Below are positions 26,329 to 34,811 of a DNA stretch of 64,000 bases, piece by piece. Position numbers and translations under genes: made by a program. The stretch is from Roseovarius pacificus. GTDB taxonomy: Bacteria > Pseudomonadota > Alphaproteobacteria > Rhodobacterales > Rhodobacteraceae. Position 1 is the first letter of the stretch. Each line of letters begins with the position of its first letter. The stretch covers positions 105,604 through 169,603 of the forward strand of contig NZ_FRBR01000008.1 in the NCBI RefSeq assembly GCF_900142665.1, given 5' to 3'. The notes under the pieces were generated by a model, which made no database searches, had not been told where the DNA came from, and saw only the letters and a program-made list of their open reading frames with translations.

Positions 26329-27193
26329 TGAGTGCCTCCATCAGCTTGGCGTTATAGCCGGTCATGTCCTTGTTGAACTCGTCCAGATCGAACTCGACCT
26401 CGGCAATGCGCGGGGCCCATGTGTTGGCGTCCACCTCGGCAAGGATGCGGTCGTATTCGGCGCGGTCGATGGGCTTCCACTTCACGATGTCGCCGGGTTT
26501 GAAGAACACCAGGAAATCGCGTAGATAGGATGTTTCCTGCCGCGGGTCGTAGATCGTCATCGGGGTGATGCCGAACATCTGATAGCCCCCGGCGCCGCGC
26601 ACCGAGTAGATGCAGGAAAAACTGCCGCCATAGCCCACCGTCTGCTTGGGCGTGTCCGTGCGTGGCCGCAGGTACTTGGGCACCTCGATCTGCTTGTCGC
26701 GCTCGACCAGCTGGTACAGGAACGGCAGCCCGGAAACAAAGCCCACCATCGACACGAACCACGGCTGCGAATGGTGCGCCTTGATGAACGCCTCCACGCT
26801 GTCATAGCCGTTGATGCGCGCCGCATAATCCAGATCGGTCCCCTCCGGGTCCTGATGGCGTTCGCGAAAGCGCATCAAGGTCTCGTGCGTCCACGGGTCC
26901 TGATAATAGACCGGCACTTCGATGATCCGCGTGGTCATCCGCTTTTCGGCCTTGTCGGCCATGTGTTCGAGATCCTGAATGCGCTTCAGCATCTCGTCGG
27001 GCGCGGTCACGTCCGGGTCATACCGCACCTGAAACGATGCGTTTGCCGGGCAGATCTCGGTCACGCCGGGAATGTCGGCCTCTCGGACGGCATTGGACAT
27101 GGACAGGGACTTGAAGAACGCCTCCAGCGACATTTCCTCGTCCATCTCCACGTAGACATGCTCGTCTCCGCCATATGTGTAACGTGTCTTCAC
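26318..27193 (-). CDS. pxpB: 5-oxoprolinase subunit B / carboxyltransferase-like (PxpB, KipI)
   Basis: The 291-aa protein belongs to the AHS1/KipI/PxpB family. Hallmarks are IIEVPVYYQDPWTHE, VSMVGFVSGLPFLYQL and the GYGGSFSCIYSVRGAGGYQM segment, equivalent to the usual GG...PGGW region. The start is GTG 27193, with a perfect AGGAGG 6 bases upstream, within the last codons of the biotin carboxylase gene (4-bp overlap). The N-terminal 90 residues are somewhat longer than in minimal PxpB proteins. It works with PxpC; see the operon note there. Confidence 0.9.
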   Translation of the reverse strand: MKTRYTYGGDEHVYVEMDEEMSLEAFFKSLSMSNAVREADIPGVTEICPANASFQVRYDPDVTAPDEMLKRIQDLEHMADKAEKRMTTRIIEVPVYYQDPWTHETLMRFRERHQDPEGTDLDYAARINGYDSVEAFIKAHHSQPWFVSMVGFVSGLPFLYQLVERDKQIEVPKYLRPRTDTPKQTVGYGGSFSCIYSVRGAGGYQMFGITPMTIYDPRQETSYLRDFLVFFKPGDIVKWKPIDRAEYDRILAEVDANTWAPRIAEVEFDLDEFNKDMTGYNAKLMEALNDA

Positions 27194-28572
27194 GATGCAC
27201 CTCCTGTTGCTTCGGGGGTCAGGTTTCCGGCATCCAGCCACGGTTCCAGCCATTGGGTGTGGAACGCGCCCGCTTGCACATGCGGGTCGTCCGCCAGCGC
27301 CAGATGCAGGGGAATGGTTGTCTTGAGGCCCTCGATCTTCAGGGCCTGCAATGCGCCGCGCAGCCGGTCTATGGCCTCGGGGCGCGTCGGCGCATGGGCA
27401 ATCACCTTGCCGATGAGCGAGTCGTAAAACGGCGGAATCCGGTATCCCTCGTAAAGGAAGTGATCCACCCGGATGCCATCCCCTTCGGGCAGGGTCAGCG
27501 CCCCGACCTGTCCGGGGAAGGGCATGAACTGCATATGCGGGTTTTCCGCATTGATCCGCACCTCGATCGCATGGCCTTGCGGGGCGATCTGATCCTGCGT
27601 CAGGCGCAGCGGCTCGCCGCCCGCGATGCGGATCATCTCCTGCACCAGGTCGATGCCGGTGATCATTTCGCTCACCGGGTGTTCCACCTGAATGCGGGTG
27701 TTCATCTCGATAAAGAAAAACTCGTTGCTGGCCTCGTCGTAAAGAAACTCCAGCGTGCCCGCGCCCTTGTAGTTCACCGCCTCGGCCAGCGCCACGGCAG
27801 AGGCGCACAGCGCTGCGCGCGTCCCGTCGTCTAGACACACCGCACCGGCCTCTTCCCAGACCTTCTGGCGGCGGCGTTGCAGGGAACACTCGCGCTCGAA
27901 ACAATGCACCGCACGGGTGCCGTCGCCCAGGATCTGCACTTCGATATGGCGCGGATCGCGCACCGCGCGCTCCAGGTAAAGACCCCCGTCGCCAAAGGCC
28001 GCCTGCGCCTCGGCCTGCGCCTGCGGGGCCAGCTTGCGCAAGTCATCCTCGGTGTCGGCAATGCGGATACCGCGCCCGCCACCGCCCGCAGCGGCCTTGA
28101 TCATCACCGGATAGCCGACTTCGGCAGCCACTTGCGCCGCCTCGTCCACGTTTTCGATCCGGCCTTTCGATCCGGGCACAACCGGTGTGCCCGCCGCTTC
28201 GGCGGCCTGCCGCGCCGCCACCTTGTCGCCCATCCGTTCGATGGTGTCCGCCGACGGCCCGACATAGGTGATCCCGGCGGCTTCCAGCGCGCGGGCGAAC
28301 CGCGGGCTTTCCGACAGGAACCCGTATCCGGGATGCACCGCATCCGCGCCGGCCTCTTTCGCGGCGGCCACCACGCGGTCCACGTCCAGATACGAGTCTT
28401 TCGACGCCGCCGGCCCGATGCACACCGCCTCGTCGGCCAGCTTCACCGCCAGCATGTCGGCATCGGCCTCGGAATGGGCCTGAATGGTGTGAATGCCCAG
28501 CTCTTTCGCGGCGCGGATCACCCGCACGGCGATCTCGCCCCGGTTGGCTATGAAAAGGCGCTCGATGGCCAT
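27190..28572 (-). CDS. Biotin carboxylase (AccC-like) in the pxp operon
   Basis: A 460-aa cytoplasmic biotin carboxylase: it uses ATP and bicarbonate to carboxylate biotin on a carrier protein. It shows FIANRGEIAVRVIRAAKELG at the N-terminus, the glycine-rich ATP loop AAAGGGGRGIRI, the ERECSLQRRRQKVWEEA motif and the catalytic EMNTRIQVEHPVSEMITG. It overlaps pxpB by 4 bp and begins 3 bases after the carrier gene. Because it is operonic with PxpA/B/C and not with acetyl-CoA carboxylase partners, I infer that it serves a catabolic carboxylase, not fatty-acid synthesis. Confidence 0.93.
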   Translation of the reverse strand: MAIERLFIANRGEIAVRVIRAAKELGIHTIQAHSEADADMLAVKLADEAVCIGPAASKDSYLDVDRVVAAAKEAGADAVHPGYGFLSESPRFARALEAAGITYVGPSADTIERMGDKVAARQAAEAAGTPVVPGSKGRIENVDEAAQVAAEVGYPVMIKAAAGGGGRGIRIADTEDDLRKLAPQAQAEAQAAFGDGGLYLERAVRDPRHIEVQILGDGTRAVHCFERECSLQRRRQKVWEEAGAVCLDDGTRAALCASAVALAEAVNYKGAGTLEFLYDEASNEFFFIEMNTRIQVEHPVSEMITGIDLVQEMIRIAGGEPLRLTQDQIAPQGHAIEVRINAENPHMQFMPFPGQVGALTLPEGDGIRVDHFLYEGYRIPPFYDSLIGKVIAHAPTRPEAIDRLRGALQALKIEGLKTTIPLHLALADDPHVQAGAFHTQWLEPWLDAGNLTPEATGGAS

Positions 28573-28575
28573 GAC

Positions 28576-28812
28576 TCAGTCGTCCAGCGTTGCCAGAACC
28601 TGACCGGCGGTCACCGCGGCCTCGTTCCCGGCAGCATAGTCGCCAAAGGTGCCCGCGATTTCGGATTTGACCTCGATGAAGGTTTTCATCACCTCGACCA
28701 GCCCGATCACATCACCCACGGCCACTGCATCGCCCTTGGATTTGTAGGGCGCGTCCTCGGGCGAGGGGCGGTGATAGAAGGTTCCGGGAAGGGGGGATTG
28801 AATGTCTGCCAT
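28576..28812 (-). CDS. Biotin carboxyl carrier protein
   Basis: A 78-aa biotinyl domain with the modification site EVMKTF (Lys43) on the usual hairpin. It lacks the long Ala/Pro-rich N-terminal part of the AccB used for fatty-acid synthesis, so it is the short carrier form. It lies between pxpA (27 bases) and biotin carboxylase (3 bases). A ligase is needed to add biotin; the ligase-like gene at 4170 is one candidate in this window, and a BioMNY importer lies beyond the operon's end. Confidence 0.9.
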   Translation of the reverse strand: MADIQSPLPGTFYHRPSPEDAPYKSKGDAVAVGDVIGLVEVMKTFIEVKSEIAGTFGDYAAGNEAAVTAGQVLATLDD

Positions 28813-28839
28813 GGTGTGTCCTCCTGACGGGTTGTCGTC

Positions 28840-29622
28840 TCAGCTTGCTTGTTCCAGAACCGTCGCGGCGGCCGCGACGGTGATGCCGTTATCGGCCAGC
28901 CCCTTGCGAATGGCGCGGCCGATCTCCAGCGCGCCGGGCGTGTCCGAGTGAAAACAGATCGATTCGAATTCTATCCCGATGTCGTTGCCATCGACCGTGC
29001 GCACCTTGCCTTCCTTGCAGGCGCGCACGCATTTTTCGGCAATCTGCTCGGGATCGGGGCGGGCGACCTGCCGTTTGAACACGATCGAACCGCTGTCGTC
29101 GTAATCGCGGTCGGCGTAGAATTCGCGCACCACCGGGTGCCCCAGCCGCGTGGCGACTTCGTAGGTCTTGGAAACATCCATGCAGAAAATGATCGTGTCG
29201 CTGCTGATCTTTTGCAGCGTGTCCACCATCCACTGGGACAGTTCCTCGTTGACGGCGGCCTCCATGTAAAGCGCGCCATGCGGCTTCACATGTTGCAGCG
29301 GGATGCCGTAACGCCGTCCGAACTCGCGGATCGCGCCCACCTGGTAAACGATGTCGTTGACCAGTTCCTCGGCATTGGTGCGGATATAGCGGCGGCCAAA
29401 CCCCTGAAGATCGTTATAGCCGGGATGTGCGCCCAGCCCCACGCCGTATTGCTGCGCCAGTTTCACCACCCGGTCCATCGAATTGGGGTCGCCCGCATGG
29501 AACCCGGCCGCGATATTGGCCGAGCTGATCAGCGACATAAGCTCCTCGTCGGGGGCTTCGCTGAGGCTCCACTGACCAAAGCCTTCGCCCATATCGCAAT
29601 TCAGATCGACTATAGTCTTCAT
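28840..29622 (-). CDS. pxpA: 5-oxoprolinase subunit A, LamB/YcsF family (PxpA)
   Basis: This 260-aa cytoplasmic protein is of the LamB/YcsF/PxpA family, with [12 protein letters not shown] at the N-terminus, [16 protein letters not shown] and [19 protein letters not shown]. PxpA acts with PxpB and PxpC in ATP-dependent opening of 5-oxoproline, and relatives act on other lactams. Two ATGs are possible (29628 and 29622); the second has GGGGA 8 bases upstream. It is the first gene of the leftward operon, divergent from a LysR regulator. Confidence 0.92.
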   Translation of the reverse strand: MKTIVDLNCDMGEGFGQWSLSEAPDEELMSLISSANIAAGFHAGDPNSMDRVVKLAQQYGVGLGAHPGYNDLQGFGRRYIRTNAEELVNDIVYQVGAIREFGRRYGIPLQHVKPHGALYMEAAVNEELSQWMVDTLQKISSDTIIFCMDVSKTYEVATRLGHPVVREFYADRDYDDSGSIVFKRQVARPDPEQIAEKCVRACKEGKVRTVDGNDIGIEFESICFHSDTPGALEIGRAIRKGLADNGITVAAAATVLEQAS

Positions 29623-29628
29623 CGTCAT

Positions 29629-29865
29629 GATCCCCGCGTTTTGGATGGGGAAAGGATCAACGCCGGATGTGTGACTTGTAAATTTCTAATATTTGCTTTT
29701 AATATATCTGAAAATCAGAACAGGTTGTGTGACTCGGGAAATTCCAACTATCTGATAAATAAAGCTATGCTGGAAATTCAGTCGATTTGTGAACAATTCT
29801 ATCTGATTTTCTGATATTCAGTGTTTCGATATTCATTAGATCAAGGCTGAAAGAATGGGCAGATC
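29629..29865. promoter_or_regulatory. AT-rich divergent promoter region between pxpA and the LysR gene
   Basis: This gap is strikingly A+T-rich against the GC-rich surroundings. It holds TCTGAAAATCAGA (29707-29719), which fits the LysR T-N11-A rule with 5-bp arms, a second dyad CTGATATTCAG (29811-29821), and further ATCTGAT elements around 29743-29755 and 29801-29814. These are probable binding sites of the LysR protein controlling both directions. Exact -35/-10 boxes are not assigned. Confidence 0.6.
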
Positions 29866-30783
29866 GTGAACTTTCGCCATCTCAAGTACTTCGTGGCCAC
29901 CGCAGAATCGGGGCAGGTCAGCCGCGCCGCCACCGCGCTGTCCATTTCGCAATCGGCCATCACCACGGCCATCCGCGATCTGGAAAGCGAACTGGGCGCA
30001 GACCTGTTCCTGCGCTCGGCTCACGGCATGGAAATGACCGACGCGGGCCGTGAATTCCTGGCCTCGGCGCAGGATATCCTGACCCGGCTGGACGAGGCCA
30101 AGAATCTCAGCCACCGCCGCTCGACCGCCGAAGGCGTGATCTCCATCGCCGCGACCTATACCGTGATCGGCTATTTTCTGCCGTATCACCTCGACCGGCT
30201 GGCGCATCTTTACCCCGGCATCGAGATCCGCCTCAGCGAGCTGAACCGCGAAAGCATCGAAGAGGGGCTGTTGTCCAACCGCTTCGACATGGCCGTGGTC
30301 CTGACCTCGAACCTCAGCAACCCCGAGATCGAAACCGAAACGCTTTTGCGCTCCACCCGGCGGCTCTGGGTGCCGTCGAACCATCCGTTCCACCGCGCGG
30401 GCAAGGCCAGCTTCGCCGATATCGCCGAAGAAGATTACATCATGCTCACCGTGGACGAGGCCGCGCATACCACCATGAAATACTGGTCCACCACCAGCTA
30501 TCAGCCCAAAGTCAAGCTGCGCACCGCCTCGGTCGAGGCCGTGCGTTCCATGGTGGCCAACGGGCAGGGCGTCACCATCCTGTCCGATATGGTCTATCGC
30601 CCGTGGTCGCTCGAAGGCAAACGTATCGGCACGGCCTCCACGACGCTTGAAATCCCCTCGATGGATGTCGGGCTGGCCTGGCGCGAGGGCACCGGGATCA
30701 CCGGGCCTCTGGCGCTGGTGCATGACTACTTCCGCGAATCCTTCGTCGATCCGCAAACCTGGTTCACCAGCCCCCGGCCTTGA
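29866..30783 (+). CDS. LysR-family transcriptional regulator
   Basis: The 305-aa protein has an N-terminal winged helix-turn-helix (residues about 2-60: LKYFVATAESGQVSRAATAL and SISQSAITTAIRDLE) and a two-lobed effector domain from about residue 88. It starts at GTG 29866, with only a weak ribosome site. It is transcribed away from pxpA across an AT-rich region with dyad repeats, the classic arrangement for a LysR activator of the divergent operon. The effector is probably the transported or metabolised compound, which is not identified. Confidence 0.92.
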   Translation: MNFRHLKYFVATAESGQVSRAATALSISQSAITTAIRDLESELGADLFLRSAHGMEMTDAGREFLASAQDILTRLDEAKNLSHRRSTAEGVISIAATYTVIGYFLPYHLDRLAHLYPGIEIRLSELNRESIEEGLLSNRFDMAVVLTSNLSNPEIETETLLRSTRRLWVPSNHPFHRAGKASFADIAEEDYIMLTVDEAAHTTMKYWSTTSYQPKVKLRTASVEAVRSMVANGQGVTILSDMVYRPWSLEGKRIGTASTTLEIPSMDVGLAWREGTGITGPLALVHDYFRESFVDPQTWFTSPRP

Positions 30784-30868
30784 TCCCGGTCAAGTCCTGC
30801 CGCTACGCTGTGTCCTAGACTGACACCCGCCGCCCCGGCGGTCTACGGGGCAACAGGAGAGACCGGCC

Positions 30869-33307
30869 ATGACCTCCAGACTTCCCGAAACCCTCCCGGC
30901 CTCGGCGCTTGGCGCACGTATCACCGCCGGGGATTTCGGCTTCGACACCACCGCCGACCTGCCCGCCGATCCCGGCTGGCTGGGGCAGGATCGCGCGGTC
31001 GATGCCATCCGCATGGCCGCCGGGATGCGGCATGGCGATTTCAACGCCTTCGTCCTCGGCACCCCCGGCAGCGGCCGCCACCGCATCGTGCGCGCCATTC
31101 TCGACGAGGCCGCGAAAAACCGCCCCCTTCCCAGCGACTGGGTTTATGTCAACAATTTCGACGCCCCGCACAAACCCCGCGCCATCGAACTGCCCGCCGG
31201 GCAGGCCAACCGCCTGCGCCACGCGATGGAACAACTGATCGACGAACTGGCCAACGACATCCCGGCACTGTTTGAATCCGAAGATTACCAGACCCGCCGC
31301 AACGCCATCGAACAGACCTTCGCCGACGCCCACGAAGAACAGATGACGCAACTCTTCGAACGCGCCCGGTCGCGCAACGTGGCGATCCTGCGCACGCCGA
31401 TGGGGTTCACCGTCGCAGGTACTCATGAGGGCGAGGTTCTGACCCCCGATACCTACAACGCCCTGCCCGAGGAGCAGCGCGAAACCATCGACGCGGCGGT
31501 CGACATCACGCAGGACGAACTGGCCGAAGTGCTCAAATCCGCGCCCGCCCGCGAAAAGGAACACCGCGCGCAGGTCGAGGCGCTGAATGCCGAAATGGCC
31601 CGCAACGGGGTGGATGCGGCCATTGCCGAAGTGCAGCGCGCCTTTCCCGATCTCGACGCCGTGCGCGCCTATCTCGAAACCGTGCGCGCCGACCTGATCG
31701 AAAATGCCGCGCTGTTCCTGCTGCGCGAAGACGGCGCACAGGACGGCCCCTTTCCCGGCGCCACCTCGAAACATTACGCCAAGCCCCAGTTTCAGCGCTA
31801 CGCCGTCAACGTGATCGTCGGCCAGCCCGAGGATGCCGACAGTGGCGCGCCCGTGGTGCAAGAGGCCCTGCCGACCCTCGGCAACCTGATCGGGCGCATC
31901 GAATACGCCTCGGAAATGGGCGCTCTGGTCACCAATTTCACCATGATCAAACCCGGCGCGCTGCACCGCGCCAATGGCGGGTTCCTGGTGCTGGACGCGC
32001 TGCATGTCCTGTCCGAACCGCTGGCCTGGGATGCGCTCAAACGCTGCCTGCGCACCGGCGAAATCGCCATCTACTCGCCGGGCGAACGGCTCAGCCTGAT
32101 TTCCACCGTCTCGCTCGATCCCGACCCGGTGCCGCTCAGGACGCGCGTGATTCTGGTGGGCGAGCGCTCGCACTACTATCTCTTGTCCGCGCTCGACCCG
32201 GATTTCGCCCACCTGTTCAAGCTCGAAGCCGATTTCAACGATCACATGCCCGCCGACCCGGAGGATCTGACCGCCTATGCCGGGATGATCGCCGCCATCA
32301 CGTGCAAGGCCGGCACCCGCCCGCTTCAGGCCGCCGGGGTGGCCGCGCTGCTGCGCGAAAGCACCCGCCTCACCGGTGATTCCGAACGGCTGACGCTGAA
32401 CACCGACACCTTGTCCGACATTCTGCGCGAGGCCGATCACTGGGCCGACGGCAATGGCCATGACGCGATTGCCGAAGCCGATATCGAAAAGGCCCTGCAC
32501 GAACGCGAACGCCGCGCCAGCCGTCTGCGCGATCTCAGCCACGAGGCGATCACCCGCGAAACCCTCCTGATCGACACGGACGGCACGCGCGTCGGTCAGA
32601 TCAACGCGCTTTCGGTGCTGCAAATCGGCGGCTATGCCTTTGGCCGCCCCTCGCGCCTGACGGCCCGCACGCGGATGGGGGCGGGCAAGCTGGTCGATAT
32701 CGAACGCGAAACCGAACTGGGCGGCCCGATCCACTCCAAGGGGGTGCTGATCCTGCAAGGCTACCTTGCCACGACCTATGCCACCGATGCGCCCATGTCG
32801 CTCTGGGCCTCGCTGGTGTTCGAGCAAAGCTATGGCGGCGTGGACGGTGACAGCGCCTCGGCGGCGGAGCTTCTGGCGCTGATCTCGTCGCTCTCCGGGG
32901 TGCCGATCGACCAGTCCTTCGCGATCACCGGATCGGTCAACCAGTTCGGGGATATTCAGGCCATCGGCGGCGTGAACGAAAAGATCGAGGGCTTTTTCGA
33001 TATCTGCGCCGCGCGCGGGCTGACCGGCAGGCAGGGCGTGCTGATCCCGCAGGCCAATGTCAAGCATCTGGCGCTGCGCCGCCGGGTGGTCGACGCGGTC
33101 GAGGCCGGAACCTTCCGCATCGTCCCGATGTCCCACCTGTCCGATGCCATCGCCGTTCTGACGGGGCAGGAGCCGGGCACGCGCGGCAAGTACGGCACGT
33201 TCCCCGAGGACAGCGTCAATGCACGGGTCGAATCCCGCCTGCATGAATTCGCCGCCATGCGCCGCGCCTATATGCGCGCGGCGATGGAACAGGGAGGCAC
33301 GTCATGA
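30869..33307 (+). CDS. Lon-like AAA protease (YcbZ/LonH type) with degenerate ATP site
   Basis: This 812-aa protein has an AAA-related N-terminal part and a C-terminal Lon protease domain. The catalytic dyad is Ser662 (GDSASA) and Lys705 (GGVNEKIEG), with the same 43-residue spacing as in Lon. The P-loop position reads GTPGSGRHR (64-72), so the Walker Lys is Arg and the next Thr/Ser is His; ATP hydrolysis may be weak or absent there. A long helical insertion lies between about 150 and 270. AACAGGAGAG precedes the ATG. The stop overlaps the USP-like gene (ATGA). It probably degrades specific proteins; substrates are unknown. Confidence 0.9.
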   Translation: MTSRLPETLPASALGARITAGDFGFDTTADLPADPGWLGQDRAVDAIRMAAGMRHGDFNAFVLGTPGSGRHRIVRAILDEAAKNRPLPSDWVYVNNFDAPHKPRAIELPAGQANRLRHAMEQLIDELANDIPALFESEDYQTRRNAIEQTFADAHEEQMTQLFERARSRNVAILRTPMGFTVAGTHEGEVLTPDTYNALPEEQRETIDAAVDITQDELAEVLKSAPAREKEHRAQVEALNAEMARNGVDAAIAEVQRAFPDLDAVRAYLETVRADLIENAALFLLREDGAQDGPFPGATSKHYAKPQFQRYAVNVIVGQPEDADSGAPVVQEALPTLGNLIGRIEYASEMGALVTNFTMIKPGALHRANGGFLVLDALHVLSEPLAWDALKRCLRTGEIAIYSPGERLSLISTVSLDPDPVPLRTRVILVGERSHYYLLSALDPDFAHLFKLEADFNDHMPADPEDLTAYAGMIAAITCKAGTRPLQAAGVAALLRESTRLTGDSERLTLNTDTLSDILREADHWADGNGHDAIAEADIEKALHERERRASRLRDLSHEAITRETLLIDTDGTRVGQINALSVLQIGGYAFGRPSRLTARTRMGAGKLVDIERETELGGPIHSKGVLILQGYLATTYATDAPMSLWASLVFEQSYGGVDGDSASAAELLALISSLSGVPIDQSFAITGSVNQFGDIQAIGGVNEKIEGFFDICAARGLTGRQGVLIPQANVKHLALRRRVVDAVEAGTFRIVPMSHLSDAIAVLTGQEPGTRGKYGTFPEDSVNARVESRLHEFAAMRRAYMRAAMEQGGTS

Positions 33308-34038
33308 ACGCGGCCAAACGCCCCGCGCGCGTCCTGCTGGGGGCGACATGCTATACCGATGCCGAGGGCACGATGCAGATCGCCGTTCTGGCGGCGCGCG
33401 AAATCGGGGCGGAGCTGCACGGGTTGCTGGTGGTGGACGAATCGATCCTGGCTGCGGCCTCTGCACCGCGTGCGTGCAGCGTGGGGTTTTCCGGCGCCCG
33501 CATCGCGCAAATCACCGCCGAGCAGATGCAGGCCGCCTTCCGCGCCGATGCGCGCCGCTTCCGGGAACAGCTTTTGCGTACGGCGCGCGGCGCCTCTCTG
33601 GGGGCGGGATTCCGGCAGGAACACGGGCGTCTGGCCGCCGTGCTCGAACAGGGGGCCGGGGCGGGCGACCTGATCGTTTACGGATTCCGCCGCGCGCCGC
33701 GTGACAGCGATTGCGTGATCCTGATCGCCTCTGCGACCGATCCCGCTCCACGGCTTACCGCTCTGGCCGCGCACCTGTCCGAGGGTCTGGGCAAACCGCT
33801 GATCGTTCTGGTTCCGGTGCAGGCGGGTGAGGTGCGGCCCGCGCCCCTGGCCGGGCTTGCGGGGGCGGGTATCGTCACGTTCGACTCGCCCGCGGCGCTT
33901 CTGGCCCGGCTCGAGCGTTGCCGCCCTGCGGTCGTCGTGGCGTCCGGGCCTCATGCGGCCTTGCCACCCGTCGCGCGCCTGCTGGACGCTGCGCGCTGTC
34001 CGCTCATTCTGGAACCGGATACCGCACCCCCGGTTTGA
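33304..34038 (+). CDS. Universal-stress-protein-like protein coupled to the Lon-like protease
   Basis: This 244-aa soluble protein shows a Rossmann-like alternation of strands and helices: [20 protein letters not shown] at the start and later [10 protein letters not shown] and [11 protein letters not shown]. This suggests one or two USP-type domains, though the ATP-binding G-2x-G-9x-G motif is not clear. Its ATG overlaps the protease stop. A role as adaptor, sensor or stress protein acting with the protease is possible; no family match is certain. Confidence 0.55.
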   Translation: MNAAKRPARVLLGATCYTDAEGTMQIAVLAAREIGAELHGLLVVDESILAAASAPRACSVGFSGARIAQITAEQMQAAFRADARRFREQLLRTARGASLGAGFRQEHGRLAAVLEQGAGAGDLIVYGFRRAPRDSDCVILIASATDPAPRLTALAAHLSEGLGKPLIVLVPVQAGEVRPAPLAGLAGAGIVTFDSPAALLARLERCRPAVVVASGPHAALPPVARLLDAARCPLILEPDTAPPV

Positions 34039-34094
34039 GGCATGTCATGCCCCGACGGGGCAACGGGTGCGGAACATTGGCTTGGGGGAGGCGG

Positions 34095-34802
34095 ATGTCG
34101 GAGGCGATTTTCAGAACTCAGGGCGTGACCAAGGTCTATGACACGGGCAGCACACAGGTTCATGCGCTGGCCGGCGTGGACCTCGAACTTTACGCCGGCG
34201 AACTGGTGGTGTTGCTCGGGCCGTCCGGGTCGGGCAAGTCCACCCTGCTCAACATCCTTGGCGGGCTGGATCACGCCAGCGCGGGCCGTGTGTGGTTCCG
34301 CGATCTGGAACTGACCGCGCTGGGCGACCGGGGGCTGACGAAATACCGCCGCGATCATGTCGGCTTCGTGTTTCAGTTCTACAATCTGGTGGCCAGCCTG
34401 ACGGCGCGGGAAAACGTGCAGCTCGTCACCGATGTGGCGCGCAACCCCATGCGCCCCGAGGAGGCGCTGGAACGGGTCGGCCTGTCGAAACGGATGGATC
34501 ACTTCCCCGCCGAAATGTCGGGCGGTGAGCAACAGCGCGTCGCCATCGCCCGCGCCATCGCCAAACGCCCCGAGGTGCTGCTGTGCGACGAACCCACCGG
34601 CGCGCTGGACAGCCAGACCGGGGTGCAGGTGCTCGACGCGCTCAGGACGATCAACGACGAACTCGGCACCACGACGGCGGTGATCACCCATAACGCCGCC
34701 ATCCGCAAAATGGCCCACCGGGTGATCTGGTTCCGCGACGGGCGCATCGACCGGGTCGAGGAAAACGACACCCGCATCGCGCCCGCCGAAATTCACTGGT
34801 AG
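34095..34802 (+). CDS. ABC transporter ATP-binding protein, MacB/LolD type
   Basis: The 235-aa ATPase has Walker [10 protein letters not shown], a Q loop [19 protein letters not shown], signature [15 protein letters not shown] and Walker [17 protein letters not shown], all typical of the MacB/LolD/FtsE group that works with FtsX-type permeases. ATG 34095 has GGGGGAGG just upstream. It is followed after 9 bases by its permease and then a HlyD-type adaptor, so the three form an exporter. Confidence 0.92.
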   Translation: MSEAIFRTQGVTKVYDTGSTQVHALAGVDLELYAGELVVLLGPSGSGKSTLLNILGGLDHASAGRVWFRDLELTALGDRGLTKYRRDHVGFVFQFYNLVASLTARENVQLVTDVARNPMRPEEALERVGLSKRMDHFPAEMSGGEQQRVAIARAIAKRPEVLLCDEPTGALDSQTGVQVLDALRTINDELGTTTAVITHNAAIRKMAHRVIWFRDGRIDRVEENDTRIAPAEIHW

Positions 34803-34811
34803 GAGGCACAG

